Of a DNA stretch of 64,000 nucleotides, positions 9,251-18,176 are shown one piece after another. Location of the stretch: positions 1-64,000 of the forward strand of contig NZ_JBNGPA010000003.1 of assembly GCF_050589845.1 (NCBI RefSeq), read 5' to 3'. The stretch comes from Carboxylicivirga agarovorans. Lineage in GTDB: Bacteria > Bacteroidota > Bacteroidia > Bacteroidales > Marinilabiliaceae. How positions within the stretch are numbered: position 1 is the first letter of the stretch; every line of letters starts with the position of its first letter. The notes beneath the pieces were generated by a model. The model did not search any database. It was given only the letters and a program-made list of their open reading frames with translations, and was not told where the DNA came from. Made by a program: the position numbers and the translations under genes.

Positions 9251-10912
9251 TTATTTATTAATATTTACACTGATTTTATTATTATCTCCATCTGTAGGTC
9301 TAAATTGAACTTCAGTTTCTCCGAATTGATAGCGTATATAGTTTTCCTGAGGAAGAAATGGCTCTACAGCCTGTTTAACTTCATCGGAAAGGAACGATTC
9401 TGAAACAATCCATTGCCCTTGGCCATCTGTTACACTTCCATTGTTACCTGTTTGCGTATATATATCAGTGGGAGCCAAATGTGGTAAGGATATGCACAAA
9501 GCTCCTTGCCGAACACATGCTTGAACATCTGTTAATGTGGATTCCGAGATTCCAATACCAGTTAAGAAAATTAACTCAACGCCTGTAAGATGCTCAGCAC
9601 CTACCTTCTCATCAAATACCACTACACCATCTAATGGATAAAATATTTGATATGGGGTGTTTTTTACACTATTATTATGCCAGTTGATTGACTCTTTAGA
9701 GATGTTTCCATTGGAAAGTAAATTCCATATCTCCAGCCAAGCGCTAGTAACAGAATTGCTAGAAAAGTTCGGGTTGCCAAACAAGCCATCACCCAGCCAT
9801 GAATCGGCCTGTCCCCAACACGCATCTTCTTGTCGGATAATAGCCTTTTTAGGTTTTAGATCCGTGTGCTTGTAAAAGCGAGGATTATTGGGCACATAGC
9901 TGTTTTTAAACCACTTTGCGGCAACTCCGTATTCAGTTAACTCATAAGACAGTTTATCGTCGCTTACTTTTATCAAACTCCCTTTGCCAGCTCCGACTCC
10001 AGCACCATCGTAACCAAGGTTTTCGGTATATATTGCCTCGGCTCCCATATGATAAGCCATCATAAGAGCTGACTTGTATTCATCATTTGAATGCCCAGGA
10101 TACCCATCAGGACTCCATAAATCTGGGGTTAACCAAAATGGTCTGTTATATTGTATAGCAGTACCTAACGCAATAGCCATATATGCAGGCATACAACCGT
10201 CCTTAAGTATTTTTGAAACAGGAGTAAAACCGGCATTAGCTAAAGTATGAAACTGAATAGGAAAGACATGTTCACTGTAGACATTAAGCCCATAACGGCT
10301 ATATTTATCAGCAACTTTACGCGCTTCCTCTGTAAAAGCTACACTTGCTTGTTCTACAGAAGTAAGTTGATTGGCATCTAGAAAATAAGGTTTACCTCCA
10401 TTATAATTTGCTCCGATTTTCATATTTTGCATGTGACCGGCCTCATCATACATTATGCCCGGTTTATGCGACAAACCTGATAAGAAGGTCAGAATATGAT
10501 CCGGAAACATCCAATAGTGTCTGCCATCCGGACGGTTATACCAATCATTCCCTTTTGCATCAACAAACTCAGATGTTTTCCAATTGGCCTTTTCAGTGTT
10601 GATTATCCATTGAATACCGTGCTTGTCATAGAATTTAGACAAGCTATCCAATACTAACTTATTTCCGGACTTTTGTGGTTTGTAGTGATAAACCACAAAA
10701 TCAAACCCGAAGTCTTTTAAAATCTCCGCTTCTAACTCACTACCGGGCAAGTAACCAGCATTATCATACCCCCAAGCCAAAGGTGTACCTATGATCCTTG
10801 GTAATGCTTTTTTTGTTGTACCCTTATTCCCATTGCATCCAAATAAAAAGAGTAGCATAAACATTACTATAAAGTAACTCTGTATCTTCTTATTTTTATT
10901 CATCTTACTCAT
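9251..10912 (-). CDS. Unassigned glycosidase-like lipoprotein, paralogue A
   Basis: This is one of three paralogues here (with 11067-13664 and 16417-18078). I cannot place it in a named family. The signal peptide ends LFLFGC, a lipobox. The N-terminal about 370 residues look like a TIM-barrel hydrolase, with repeated beta-strand/acid motifs: WGYDNAGY, FVVYHY, WIINTEKANW, MYDEAGHMQN, YSEHVFPIQF, FWLTPDLW and YTENLGYDG. The C-terminal about 170 residues (VVVFDEKVG, ELIFLTGIGIS, ACVRQGALCISLP) resemble the GATase-like domain that follows the barrel in some glycosidases. Conserved acids in MYDEAGH, YSEH and YTEN are candidate catalytic residues. Place in the PUL suggests a polysaccharide substrate. 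Confidence 0.6.
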   Translation of the reverse strand: MSKMNKNKKIQSYFIVMFMLLFLFGCNGNKGTTKKALPRIIGTPLAWGYDNAGYLPGSELEAEILKDFGFDFVVYHYKPQKSGNKLVLDSLSKFYDKHGIQWIINTEKANWKTSEFVDAKGNDWYNRPDGRHYWMFPDHILTFLSGLSHKPGIMYDEAGHMQNMKIGANYNGGKPYFLDANQLTSVEQASVAFTEEARKVADKYSRYGLNVYSEHVFPIQFHTLANAGFTPVSKILKDGCMPAYMAIALGTAIQYNRPFWLTPDLWSPDGYPGHSNDEYKSALMMAYHMGAEAIYTENLGYDGAGVGAGKGSLIKVSDDKLSYELTEYGVAAKWFKNSYVPNNPRFYKHTDLKPKKAIIRQEDACWGQADSWLGDGLFGNPNFSSNSVTSAWLEIWNLLSNGNISKESINWHNNSVKNTPYQIFYPLDGVVVFDEKVGAEHLTGVELIFLTGIGISESTLTDVQACVRQGALCISLPHLAPTDIYTQTGNNGSVTDGQGQWIVSESFLSDEVKQAVEPFLPQENYIRYQFGETEVQFRPTDGDNNKISVNINK

Positions 10913-11066
10913 TTATAATAATGATTAACCAATATCCCTTAACTTGATTTTTAGCACATTGACGCAACTAACCCTGTCGTTTCAATTATAAAGAATAGCC
11001 CCTTCTAAACATGGATAACTATCAAGAAACCTAAAGCGGAGGAAATATATTTTTTAAGATATTATC

Positions 11067-13664
11067 TTACTTTTTTATAAACTTACACGTATTAAGCACT
11101 ACATTGTCAGATAACACCTGCACATAATAAACACCAAGCTGACATGAACTCACATCAATATTTTGATTGTCAGAAAAGGCACTTGACTTAATTAATTTAC
11201 CCGTCATATCAAAAATGTTATAGCGAAGGTTAGCACTCTTCTCTCCATCCCATTTAATCTGAATAAAATCAGTTGCTGGATTTGGATAAACAGTCACATT
11301 TACATCTTGTTGCTCCATGTTACCTATAGCTGTTGCAACAGATTTCATTTTAGTGATTTTTACATTGTCGTACATAGGAAGGTCTGCATCTGAACCATGA
11401 TTCATTATCCCTAATCTATTATCACCTCTGCTATCAATGACATATTCGCCTGACTTGACAAGTGTACCATCAATGTAATAGTCTATTTTTACAGGTGAAG
11501 CTACAGTACCTTCTCCGGTAAAGATTATTTTCACAGGAATCCAATAATCTGCATTAGCATAACCATCCACATAATAGTCGATCTCAGCATTATCATTAGC
11601 CCCATAAATAGCATCTTCCTGTTTAGCTCCATCTTTCCAATAATCGGTTACCAGATAGCCTCCACTTCCGTTCATAAAACGGAGACGTATGCCTTGTGTT
11701 TCGTTAAAAACACCAACAGGATCTCTATCAATCGTAAATAAATGAACACCAGCCCAACCGCTTCCTCCTCTATTATGAAGCATAAATTCCAACTGGTAAA
11801 TTTCTTTGGGATCAATTACAAAACCTTCAATATTAGTAACAGCAGCCCATTGAGACTGTAAACACTGAGCACCACCAATGGCACCAGCTGAAGCATTTAC
11901 AGCAAGCCCCCCATAGGCCGGCCAATTGTAGTTTTTAGTTCCTCCCAAGGCATTATTAAAGTATGTAGGAGCACCAGTTTGATTAAATGTTGTCTCAGCG
12001 GTTACTGCTTCAAAATCATAACTGCCAAGCACTACATCTTGTATGCCTGGATCTATCGATTCGTTTATCTGAACAATGATTTTATTATTATCTCCATTTA
12101 CAGGCCTAAATTGAACTTCAGTTTCTCCGAATTGATAGCGTATATAGTTTTCCTGAGGAAGAAATGGTTCTACAGCCTGTTTAACTTCATCGGAAAGGAA
12201 CGATTCTGAAACAATCCATTGCCCTTGGCCATCTGTTACACTTCCATTATTACCTGTTTGCGTATATATATCAGTGGGAGCCAAGTGTGGTAAGGATATA
12301 CACAAAGTTCCTTGCCGAACACGTGCTTGAACATCTGTTAATGTGGATTCAGAGATTCCAACACCAGTTAAGAAAATTAACTCAACGCCTGTAAGATGCT
12401 CACCACCTACCTTCTCATCAAATACCACTACACCATCTAATGGATAAAATATTTGATATGGGGTGCTTTTAACACTATTATTATGCCAGTTGATTGACTC
12501 TTTAGGGATGTTTCCATTGGAAAGTAAGTTCCATATCTCCAGCCAAGCGCTAGTAACAGAATTGCTAGAAAAGTTCGGGTTGCCAAACAAGCCATCACCC
12601 AGCCATGAATCGGCCTGTCCCCAACACGCATCTTCTTGTCGGATAATAGCCGTTTTAGGTTTTAGATCCGTGTGCTTGTAAAAGCGAGGATTATTGGGCA
12701 CATAGCTGTTTTTAAACCACTTTGCGGCAACTCCGTATTCAGTTAACTCATAAGACAGTTTATCGTCGCTTACTTTTATCAAACTCCCTTTTCCAGCCCC
12801 GACTCCAGCACCATCGTAACCAAGGTTTTCGGTATATATTGCCTCGGCTCCAATATGATAAGCCATCATAAGAGCTGACTTGTATTCATCATTTGAATGC
12901 CCAGGATACCCATCAGGGCTCCACAAATCAGGGGTTAACCAAAATGGTCTGTTATATTGTATAGCAGTACCTAGCGCAATAGCCATATATGCAGGCATAC
13001 ATCCATCTTTTAGAATTTTAGAGACTGGAGTCACACCAGCGTTAGCCAGATTTTGAAACTGAATGGGAAAAACATGTTCACTGTAAACATCAAGACCATA
13101 GCTTTGGTATTTACTCACTATAGTACGAGCTTCTTCTATAAAGGAAGCACTTGCATCTTCTATAGTGGCGACTTTACTAGCATCAAGAAAAAAAGGCTTT
13201 CCTCCGTTATAATTACTGCCTGGCTTTTGATTCTGCATGTGCCCAGCTTCATCATACATAACACCAGGCTTATGTGACAAACCAGAAAAGAAAGTCAACA
13301 GGTAATCTGGAAACATCCAATAATGCCTACCATCGTCTCGATTATACCAATCGTAACCATCTTGGTCTACAAATGCATCACCCCAATTCGACCTTTCAGT
13401 ATTGATAATCCATTTAACATTTCGTTCTTCATAGAATATAGATAAATTACCTAATTTATTTTCATTTTCATTTTTGTACATTGCAGGCCAGTAATGATAC
13501 ACCACTAAATTAAAGCCAAAATCGTCTATAATTTCTGCCTCCATAGTGGGGTTAGGAATAAAACCGGCATTGTCATAACCCCATAACAAAGAAGTGCTAG
13601 TGTTCTGAGCAAACATTAATGTTGAAAGGTAAATATTCAGTAATAAGAGGTATATTCTATTCAT
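11067..13664 (-). CDS. Unassigned glycosidase-like protein, paralogue B, with accessory domain and T9SS tail
   Basis: At 865 residues it consists of a signal peptide (MNRIYLLLLNIYLSTLMFAQ), a catalytic-like region homologous to paralogue A (about residues 25-540), a beta-sandwich-like module (about 560-770) and a Por/T9SS sorting tail (VYPNPATDFIQIKWDG to the end). From roughly 12075 to 13000 its DNA is almost identical to 9270-10195 in paralogue A, while the 5' third diverges. Its 3' part is close to the separate gene 13842-14888. It therefore looks like a fusion of an A-type enzyme gene and a binding-module gene. The T9SS tail predicts surface display or release, unlike lipoprotein A. Confidence 0.62.
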   Translation of the reverse strand: MNRIYLLLLNIYLSTLMFAQNTSTSLLWGYDNAGFIPNPTMEAEIIDDFGFNLVVYHYWPAMYKNENENKLGNLSIFYEERNVKWIINTERSNWGDAFVDQDGYDWYNRDDGRHYWMFPDYLLTFFSGLSHKPGVMYDEAGHMQNQKPGSNYNGGKPFFLDASKVATIEDASASFIEEARTIVSKYQSYGLDVYSEHVFPIQFQNLANAGVTPVSKILKDGCMPAYMAIALGTAIQYNRPFWLTPDLWSPDGYPGHSNDEYKSALMMAYHIGAEAIYTENLGYDGAGVGAGKGSLIKVSDDKLSYELTEYGVAAKWFKNSYVPNNPRFYKHTDLKPKTAIIRQEDACWGQADSWLGDGLFGNPNFSSNSVTSAWLEIWNLLSNGNIPKESINWHNNSVKSTPYQIFYPLDGVVVFDEKVGGEHLTGVELIFLTGVGISESTLTDVQARVRQGTLCISLPHLAPTDIYTQTGNNGSVTDGQGQWIVSESFLSDEVKQAVEPFLPQENYIRYQFGETEVQFRPVNGDNNKIIVQINESIDPGIQDVVLGSYDFEAVTAETTFNQTGAPTYFNNALGGTKNYNWPAYGGLAVNASAGAIGGAQCLQSQWAAVTNIEGFVIDPKEIYQLEFMLHNRGGSGWAGVHLFTIDRDPVGVFNETQGIRLRFMNGSGGYLVTDYWKDGAKQEDAIYGANDNAEIDYYVDGYANADYWIPVKIIFTGEGTVASPVKIDYYIDGTLVKSGEYVIDSRGDNRLGIMNHGSDADLPMYDNVKITKMKSVATAIGNMEQQDVNVTVYPNPATDFIQIKWDGEKSANLRYNIFDMTGKLIKSSAFSDNQNIDVSSCQLGVYYVQVLSDNVVLNTCKFIKK

Positions 13665-13762
13665 TATTACAAGTTCTTAAGAGATTTATAAGAATTTCAG
13701 ATACAGCAACATAATTTCAGTTACCATATTTATGAGATATTTTTGGCAAACAATTTTTATAC

Positions 13763-13817
13763 TAATAAAAAAACCCCAATAAATCTTTGGGCATCCCTTT
13801 AGAAATACTGGGGTTTT
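13763..13817 (-). terminator. Terminator-like hairpin downstream of the 348-aa binding-module gene
   Basis: AAAACCCCA at 13770-13778 pairs with TGGGGTTTT at 13809-13817. A smaller nested GGG/CCC hairpin sits in the loop, and on the minus strand the structure ends in a T-run. It lies between the 348-aa gene and paralogue B, so it could reduce expression of the downstream PUL genes. Confidence 0.6.
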
Positions 13818-13841
13818 AAGTAAAGTATTTAAGCTATTATC

Positions 13842-14888
13842 TTACTTTTTTATAAACTTACACGTATTAAGCACGACGCTGTCAGACAACACCTGCACAT
13901 AATAAACACCTTGCTGACATGAACTCACATCAATTTTTTGATTGTCAGTAAAAACACTTGATTCAATTAATTTACCAGTTAAATCAAAGATATTATAGCT
14001 AAGGTTAGCACTTTTCTCACCATTCAATTTAATCTGAATAAAATCAATTGCTGGATTTGGATAAACAGCAACATTTACATCTTGTTGTTCCAGATTACCT
14101 ATAGCAGTAGCAACAGATTTCATTTTAGTGATTTTTACGTTGTCGTACTTAGGAAGGTCAGCATCTGAACCATGATTCATTATCCCTATTCTATTATCAC
14201 CTCTGCTATCAATAACATATTCACTTGACTTAACTAATACACTATTGATATAATAATCGATCTTAACAGGAGAAGCAACAGTACCTTCCCCGGTAAAGAT
14301 AATTTTTACAGGGATCCAATAGTCTGTATTAGCATAACCATCTATGTAATAGTCAATCGCTGTATTATCATTAATCCCATAGATATTTTCTGTGCTCATT
14401 CCACCTTGCCAATAATCGGTCACCAGGCCGCCTCCATCTGCATTAATAAAACGAAGACGTATGCCTTGTGTCTCGTTAAAAACACCAACAGAGGCTCTAT
14501 CTAATGTAAATAAATGAACACCTGCCCAGCCTGAACCTCCCCGGGGATGTATCATAAATTCAAGTTGGTATATTTCGTTGGGGTCAATAACAAATCCCTC
14601 AATATTAGTAACAGCTGCCCATTGAGACTGTAAACACTGAGTACCTCCAACGGCACCAGCCGAAGCATTAACTGCAAGCCCCCCATAGGCAGCCCAATTG
14701 TAACTTTCGGATCCTCCCAGGGCATTATTAAAGGCTGTAGGAGCACCAGCTTGGTTAAATTGTTGCCAGGCAGTAACTCCTTCAAAATCATAACTGCCAA
14801 GCACTACATCTTCTTCTATGCCTGTAATCTGCGCAAATAATAGCGTTGAAAAACAAATATTAAATGCTAATAGGTAGATTTTTTTCAT
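13842..14888 (-). CDS. Secreted protein of one unassigned beta-sandwich-like module plus T9SS tail
   Basis: The 348 residues comprise a signal peptide (MKKIYLLAFNICFSTLLFAQ), a module of about 210 residues and a T9SS sorting tail (VYPNPAIDFIQIKLNGEK onwards). The module has GSYDFEGVTAWQQFNQ, QCLQSQWAAVTNIEGF, GWAGVHLFT, GIRLRF and YDNVKITK. The last motif is the closing strand seen in many LamG-like or carbohydrate-binding folds. The same module occurs at the C-terminus of paralogue B and of the 467-aa lipoprotein. No catalytic domain is present, so a glycan-binding role at the cell surface is the most economical reading, but this is inferred. Confidence 0.6.
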   Translation of the reverse strand: MKKIYLLAFNICFSTLLFAQITGIEEDVVLGSYDFEGVTAWQQFNQAGAPTAFNNALGGSESYNWAAYGGLAVNASAGAVGGTQCLQSQWAAVTNIEGFVIDPNEIYQLEFMIHPRGGSGWAGVHLFTLDRASVGVFNETQGIRLRFINADGGGLVTDYWQGGMSTENIYGINDNTAIDYYIDGYANTDYWIPVKIIFTGEGTVASPVKIDYYINSVLVKSSEYVIDSRGDNRIGIMNHGSDADLPKYDNVKITKMKSVATAIGNLEQQDVNVAVYPNPAIDFIQIKLNGEKSANLSYNIFDLTGKLIESSVFTDNQKIDVSSCQQGVYYVQVLSDSVVLNTCKFIKK

Positions 14889-14963
14889 AATAATAGATTT
14901 TTTTAGTTATTTAAAATATACCCAGTCAGAGCAATGAAAAATCTCTGACCGGGATAAAAATTC

Positions 14964-16367
14964 TTATAATAGTTCACTGATACGAACGTTATCGTATTTC
15001 GCCACTAAATCTCCCGGCTGCTTGTTAGTATTAGTGATACTAATCTTTTTGTTTCCTCTGTCTTCAATGGTGTAGTCAACTGATTTAACTTTTGTATCAT
15101 TGATATAGTAATCAACAGATACCGTAGTGCCATTATCCGTAAAAACGATTCTCGCAGGCACCCAAAAATCCGGTGCACCCGCTTCATTTACAGCATCAAC
15201 ATAATAGTCAATTTCGGCATTATCATTTTCGCCATATATATCTGTCGATTGCATTTCTCCTGCTACCCAATGGTCAGAAACACATAAGTCAGGTGTGTCA
15301 GCGGTTTTAACAAAGCGGATACGAATACCTCTGGTCTCATTAAATGCATCTGAAAGATTAGGATATTCATTTGTATACAGGTGTATGCCTGCCCATTGTT
15401 CTTCGGCATGAGGGTGTACCATTACCTCTAGCTGATAGGTTTTATTTTCTTCGATAGTAAAACCATTGATATTAACAACAGCACCCCACTGGGACTGCAA
15501 ACACTGTGTGCCACCTGCTGCACTATATCCGGGATGTATAACCAAAGAGCCAGATTCAGCCCATGTTAGGTTACTATTTCCCCCCATAGCATTATTAAAG
15601 TCTATTGGGGCACCGCTTTGGTTAAATGTTGTCCACGCTGGAGTTGCGCCTTCAAAATTATCGCTGGCCAAAATTTTAGCTCGTTGCACCATTATTTCAG
15701 CGTAGAAATCACTCACTGCTGTTGCATCTTTGGTTTTTACTCGGTAATAAAAAGCAGCACCTTTTTCGGCATTAAGTATTTCACTATCTGTATAATTAGT
15801 GGTCGTCACTTCAGCTAATTCAGAAAATTCACCATTCTTGGTCGCCGACTTGTACACTACATAACCTATAGCATTCTCAACAGCATCCCATGATAGGCTT
15901 GCCCCTTCTTGAAGAGTAAAACTACCCGATAAATTTTCAGGAGCAGCTATGCTTTTGCCAACTACCATTGCTTCGGCTGCTATGCTGTAATCACTTTCAT
16001 CAGCAGTAGTTCTTAAAGACTTTACTTTATAAAAACGAGACGTCCCATTTTCTAAGTTGGGTTCTGTATCGTCTGTTGCGTTAGTTTGTTCTGTTGCGAT
16101 CAATAAAGTATATTCACCATCTGCAGTGGTTGACTTATACACTTTGTACATGGTCGCCCCCTCTGCAACATCCCATGTGATATCAATAGCATTCGTTTCT
16201 ACGTTGTAGGTTGCATTTACATTAACAGGAGGAACAATGCCAGCCTCCTCAATAGTATCTTTTTCACAACTGAGAAGAAATACTGACATCATGAACATTG
16301 CCAGGGCTTTTAGTGTGATTTTACTATTTGCTAAAACCTTCACTTTCATTGATATTTTTTTCATCAT
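14964..16367 (-). CDS. Lipoprotein with two fibronectin III-like domains and the shared module
   Basis: The 467-residue protein has an N-terminal signal ending in the lipobox VFLLSC. Two FNIII-like repeats follow at about residues 45-130 and 140-225, each with the WDVAEGATMYKVYKS / WDAVENAIGYVVYKS type core and the YYRVK-type strand. Then comes the same about 230-residue module found in the two neighbouring T9SS proteins (SDNFEGATPAWTTFNQ, QCLQSQWGAVVNINGF, GIRIRFVK, YDNVRISELL at the very end). It has no sorting tail. Its place in the operon and domain layout fit a surface glycan-binding protein (SGBP-like) partnering SusC/SusD, as FNIII spacers are common in such proteins. Confidence 0.62.
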   Translation of the reverse strand: MMKKISMKVKVLANSKITLKALAMFMMSVFLLSCEKDTIEEAGIVPPVNVNATYNVETNAIDITWDVAEGATMYKVYKSTTADGEYTLLIATEQTNATDDTEPNLENGTSRFYKVKSLRTTADESDYSIAAEAMVVGKSIAAPENLSGSFTLQEGASLSWDAVENAIGYVVYKSATKNGEFSELAEVTTTNYTDSEILNAEKGAAFYYRVKTKDATAVSDFYAEIMVQRAKILASDNFEGATPAWTTFNQSGAPIDFNNAMGGNSNLTWAESGSLVIHPGYSAAGGTQCLQSQWGAVVNINGFTIEENKTYQLEVMVHPHAEEQWAGIHLYTNEYPNLSDAFNETRGIRIRFVKTADTPDLCVSDHWVAGEMQSTDIYGENDNAEIDYYVDAVNEAGAPDFWVPARIVFTDNGTTVSVDYYINDTKVKSVDYTIEDRGNKKISITNTNKQPGDLVAKYDNVRISELL

Positions 16368-16416
16368 ATAATTGATTTAGTTTAAATAATAGATACGATA
16401 TAACTTTAAAGCCTTA

Positions 16417-18078
16417 CTAGTTAACTTCAACTTTTATTTTATTATTATTGCCGTTATATGGTCTGAATTTCACCTCGGTTTCGCCAAACTTGTAACGAAT
16501 GTAGTTTTCGGCAGGAAGGAATGGGGCTACAGCCGTTTTGACTTCATCAGAAAGGAATGATTCGGTAACCACCCATTTCCCTGTTCCATCGGATACACTT
16601 CCATTATTACCAGTTTGACTCACTATATCCGCAGGAGCCAGACTTGAGAGCGACACACAAACTGCCCCTTGTTGTACACGTGCTTGCACATCGTTTAATG
16701 TAGATTCTGAGATTCCAACACCGGTTAAGAAAATTAACTCAACATCTGTTAGGTGCTCACCCCCAACCTTTTCGTCAAATACTACCACACCATCAAGCGG
16801 ATGAAATATTTGATATGGGGTAGCTTTAACACTGTTATTATGCCAGTTGATAGACTCTTTCGGTATTTCTCCATTGGACAATAAATGCCATATTTCTAAC
16901 CAAGCTTCTGTAGTGGCATTGCTGGTAAAGTTTGGATTTCCATACAACCCATCTTTCAACCAGGAATCAGCCTGGCCCCAACAGGCATCTTCCTGTCTGA
17001 TAATGGCCGTTTTGGGTTTTAAATCAGTGTGCGTATAGAAGCGAGGATTATTGGGTACATAGGTATTTTTAAACCACTTGGCTACACCTCCATAAGCTGT
17101 TACTTCATAACTTTTTTTGTCATCACTTACTTTTATAAGGCTTCCTTGACCTTCTCCTGACCCTGAACCATTAAAGCCAATATTTTCGGTATACATTCCC
17201 TCAACTCCCATGTGGTATGCCAATTGTAATGCAGAGCGATACTCATCAGTGCTGTGCCCAGGGTAATTATTACCAGGCATTCCCCACAAATCAGGTGTTA
17301 GCCAAAAGGGATTGCCATATTGGATGGCAGCTCCCAAAGCGCAAGCAATATAGGCAGGCATACACCCTTCCTTTAGAATTTTTGAAACAGGAGTAAAGCC
17401 GGCATCAGCTAAATTATGAAACTGAATAGGGAAGACATGTTCACTATATACATCAATACCATAGGTTTGATATTTGTTCGCTATTTCCCGAGCATTATTT
17501 CTAAAAGCAGCACTGGCTTCCTTTATAGAAGACAACTGAGTTGCGTCAAGAAAATAAGGTTTTCCTCCATTATGACTTCCTGTATTGTAGCTATTTTGCA
17601 TGTGACCGGCTTCATCATACATAATGCCAGGTTTATGCGATAAGCCAGATAAAAAGGTCAGAATATGATCCGGGAACATCCAATAGTGTCTGCCATCAGG
17701 TCTGTTATACCAATCATTCCCTGCTCCATCAATAAACTCAGAGTCTTTCCAATTGGCCCTTTCGGTATTTATTATCCATTTAACATCGTGGTTTTCATAA
17801 AACTCAGACAAATCACCCAAGACTTTTTCATTTTCACCTTCCCACTTGCGTGGCCAATAGTGATACACCACTAAGCTAATGCCAAACTCATCGATAAGCT
17901 CTGCTTCCATAGCTGTATCCGGAATAAAACCGGCATTGTCATAGCCCCATACCAAAGGCGTTCCGCTTTCAGGTTGCGGTGTTACTCCGCCAGTTTCTTT
18001 TTCACAACTTGCTGTTCCGCATAGAATAGCAATAGATGCTAATATACTTATCAACGACAGTGTTATTTTATTTTTCAT
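16417..18078 (-). CDS. Unassigned glycosidase-like lipoprotein, paralogue C
   Basis: This is the third member of the unassigned family, about 553 residues from the Met at 18078. That start gives MKNKITLSLISILASIAILCGTASC, a good lipoprotein signal; an upstream in-frame Met at 18096 is less likely. It keeps all family motifs: MYDEAGHMQN (Glu near 156), YSEHVFPIQF (Glu near 213), YTENIGFNG (Glu near 298), RQEDACWGQADSW, and the C-terminal VVVFDEKVGGEHL / FLTGVGIS domain. It is more diverged from A and B than they are from each other, and has a two-residue insertion after LTPDLWG. Likely role: cleavage of the PUL glycan; specificity unknown. Confidence 0.6.
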   Translation of the reverse strand: MKNKITLSLISILASIAILCGTASCEKETGGVTPQPESGTPLVWGYDNAGFIPDTAMEAELIDEFGISLVVYHYWPRKWEGENEKVLGDLSEFYENHDVKWIINTERANWKDSEFIDGAGNDWYNRPDGRHYWMFPDHILTFLSGLSHKPGIMYDEAGHMQNSYNTGSHNGGKPYFLDATQLSSIKEASAAFRNNAREIANKYQTYGIDVYSEHVFPIQFHNLADAGFTPVSKILKEGCMPAYIACALGAAIQYGNPFWLTPDLWGMPGNNYPGHSTDEYRSALQLAYHMGVEGMYTENIGFNGSGSGEGQGSLIKVSDDKKSYEVTAYGGVAKWFKNTYVPNNPRFYTHTDLKPKTAIIRQEDACWGQADSWLKDGLYGNPNFTSNATTEAWLEIWHLLSNGEIPKESINWHNNSVKATPYQIFHPLDGVVVFDEKVGGEHLTDVELIFLTGVGISESTLNDVQARVQQGAVCVSLSSLAPADIVSQTGNNGSVSDGTGKWVVTESFLSDEVKTAVAPFLPAENYIRYKFGETEVKFRPYNGNNNKIKVEVN

Positions 18079-18176
18079 CTCATTATATTTAAACATTTTA
18101 GGTATTCGATGGAACTCGCCATTAATGATTTCCCTGTGTGAGAAATTTTTCTCATGGCTCGTTTCATCTTCACTAT

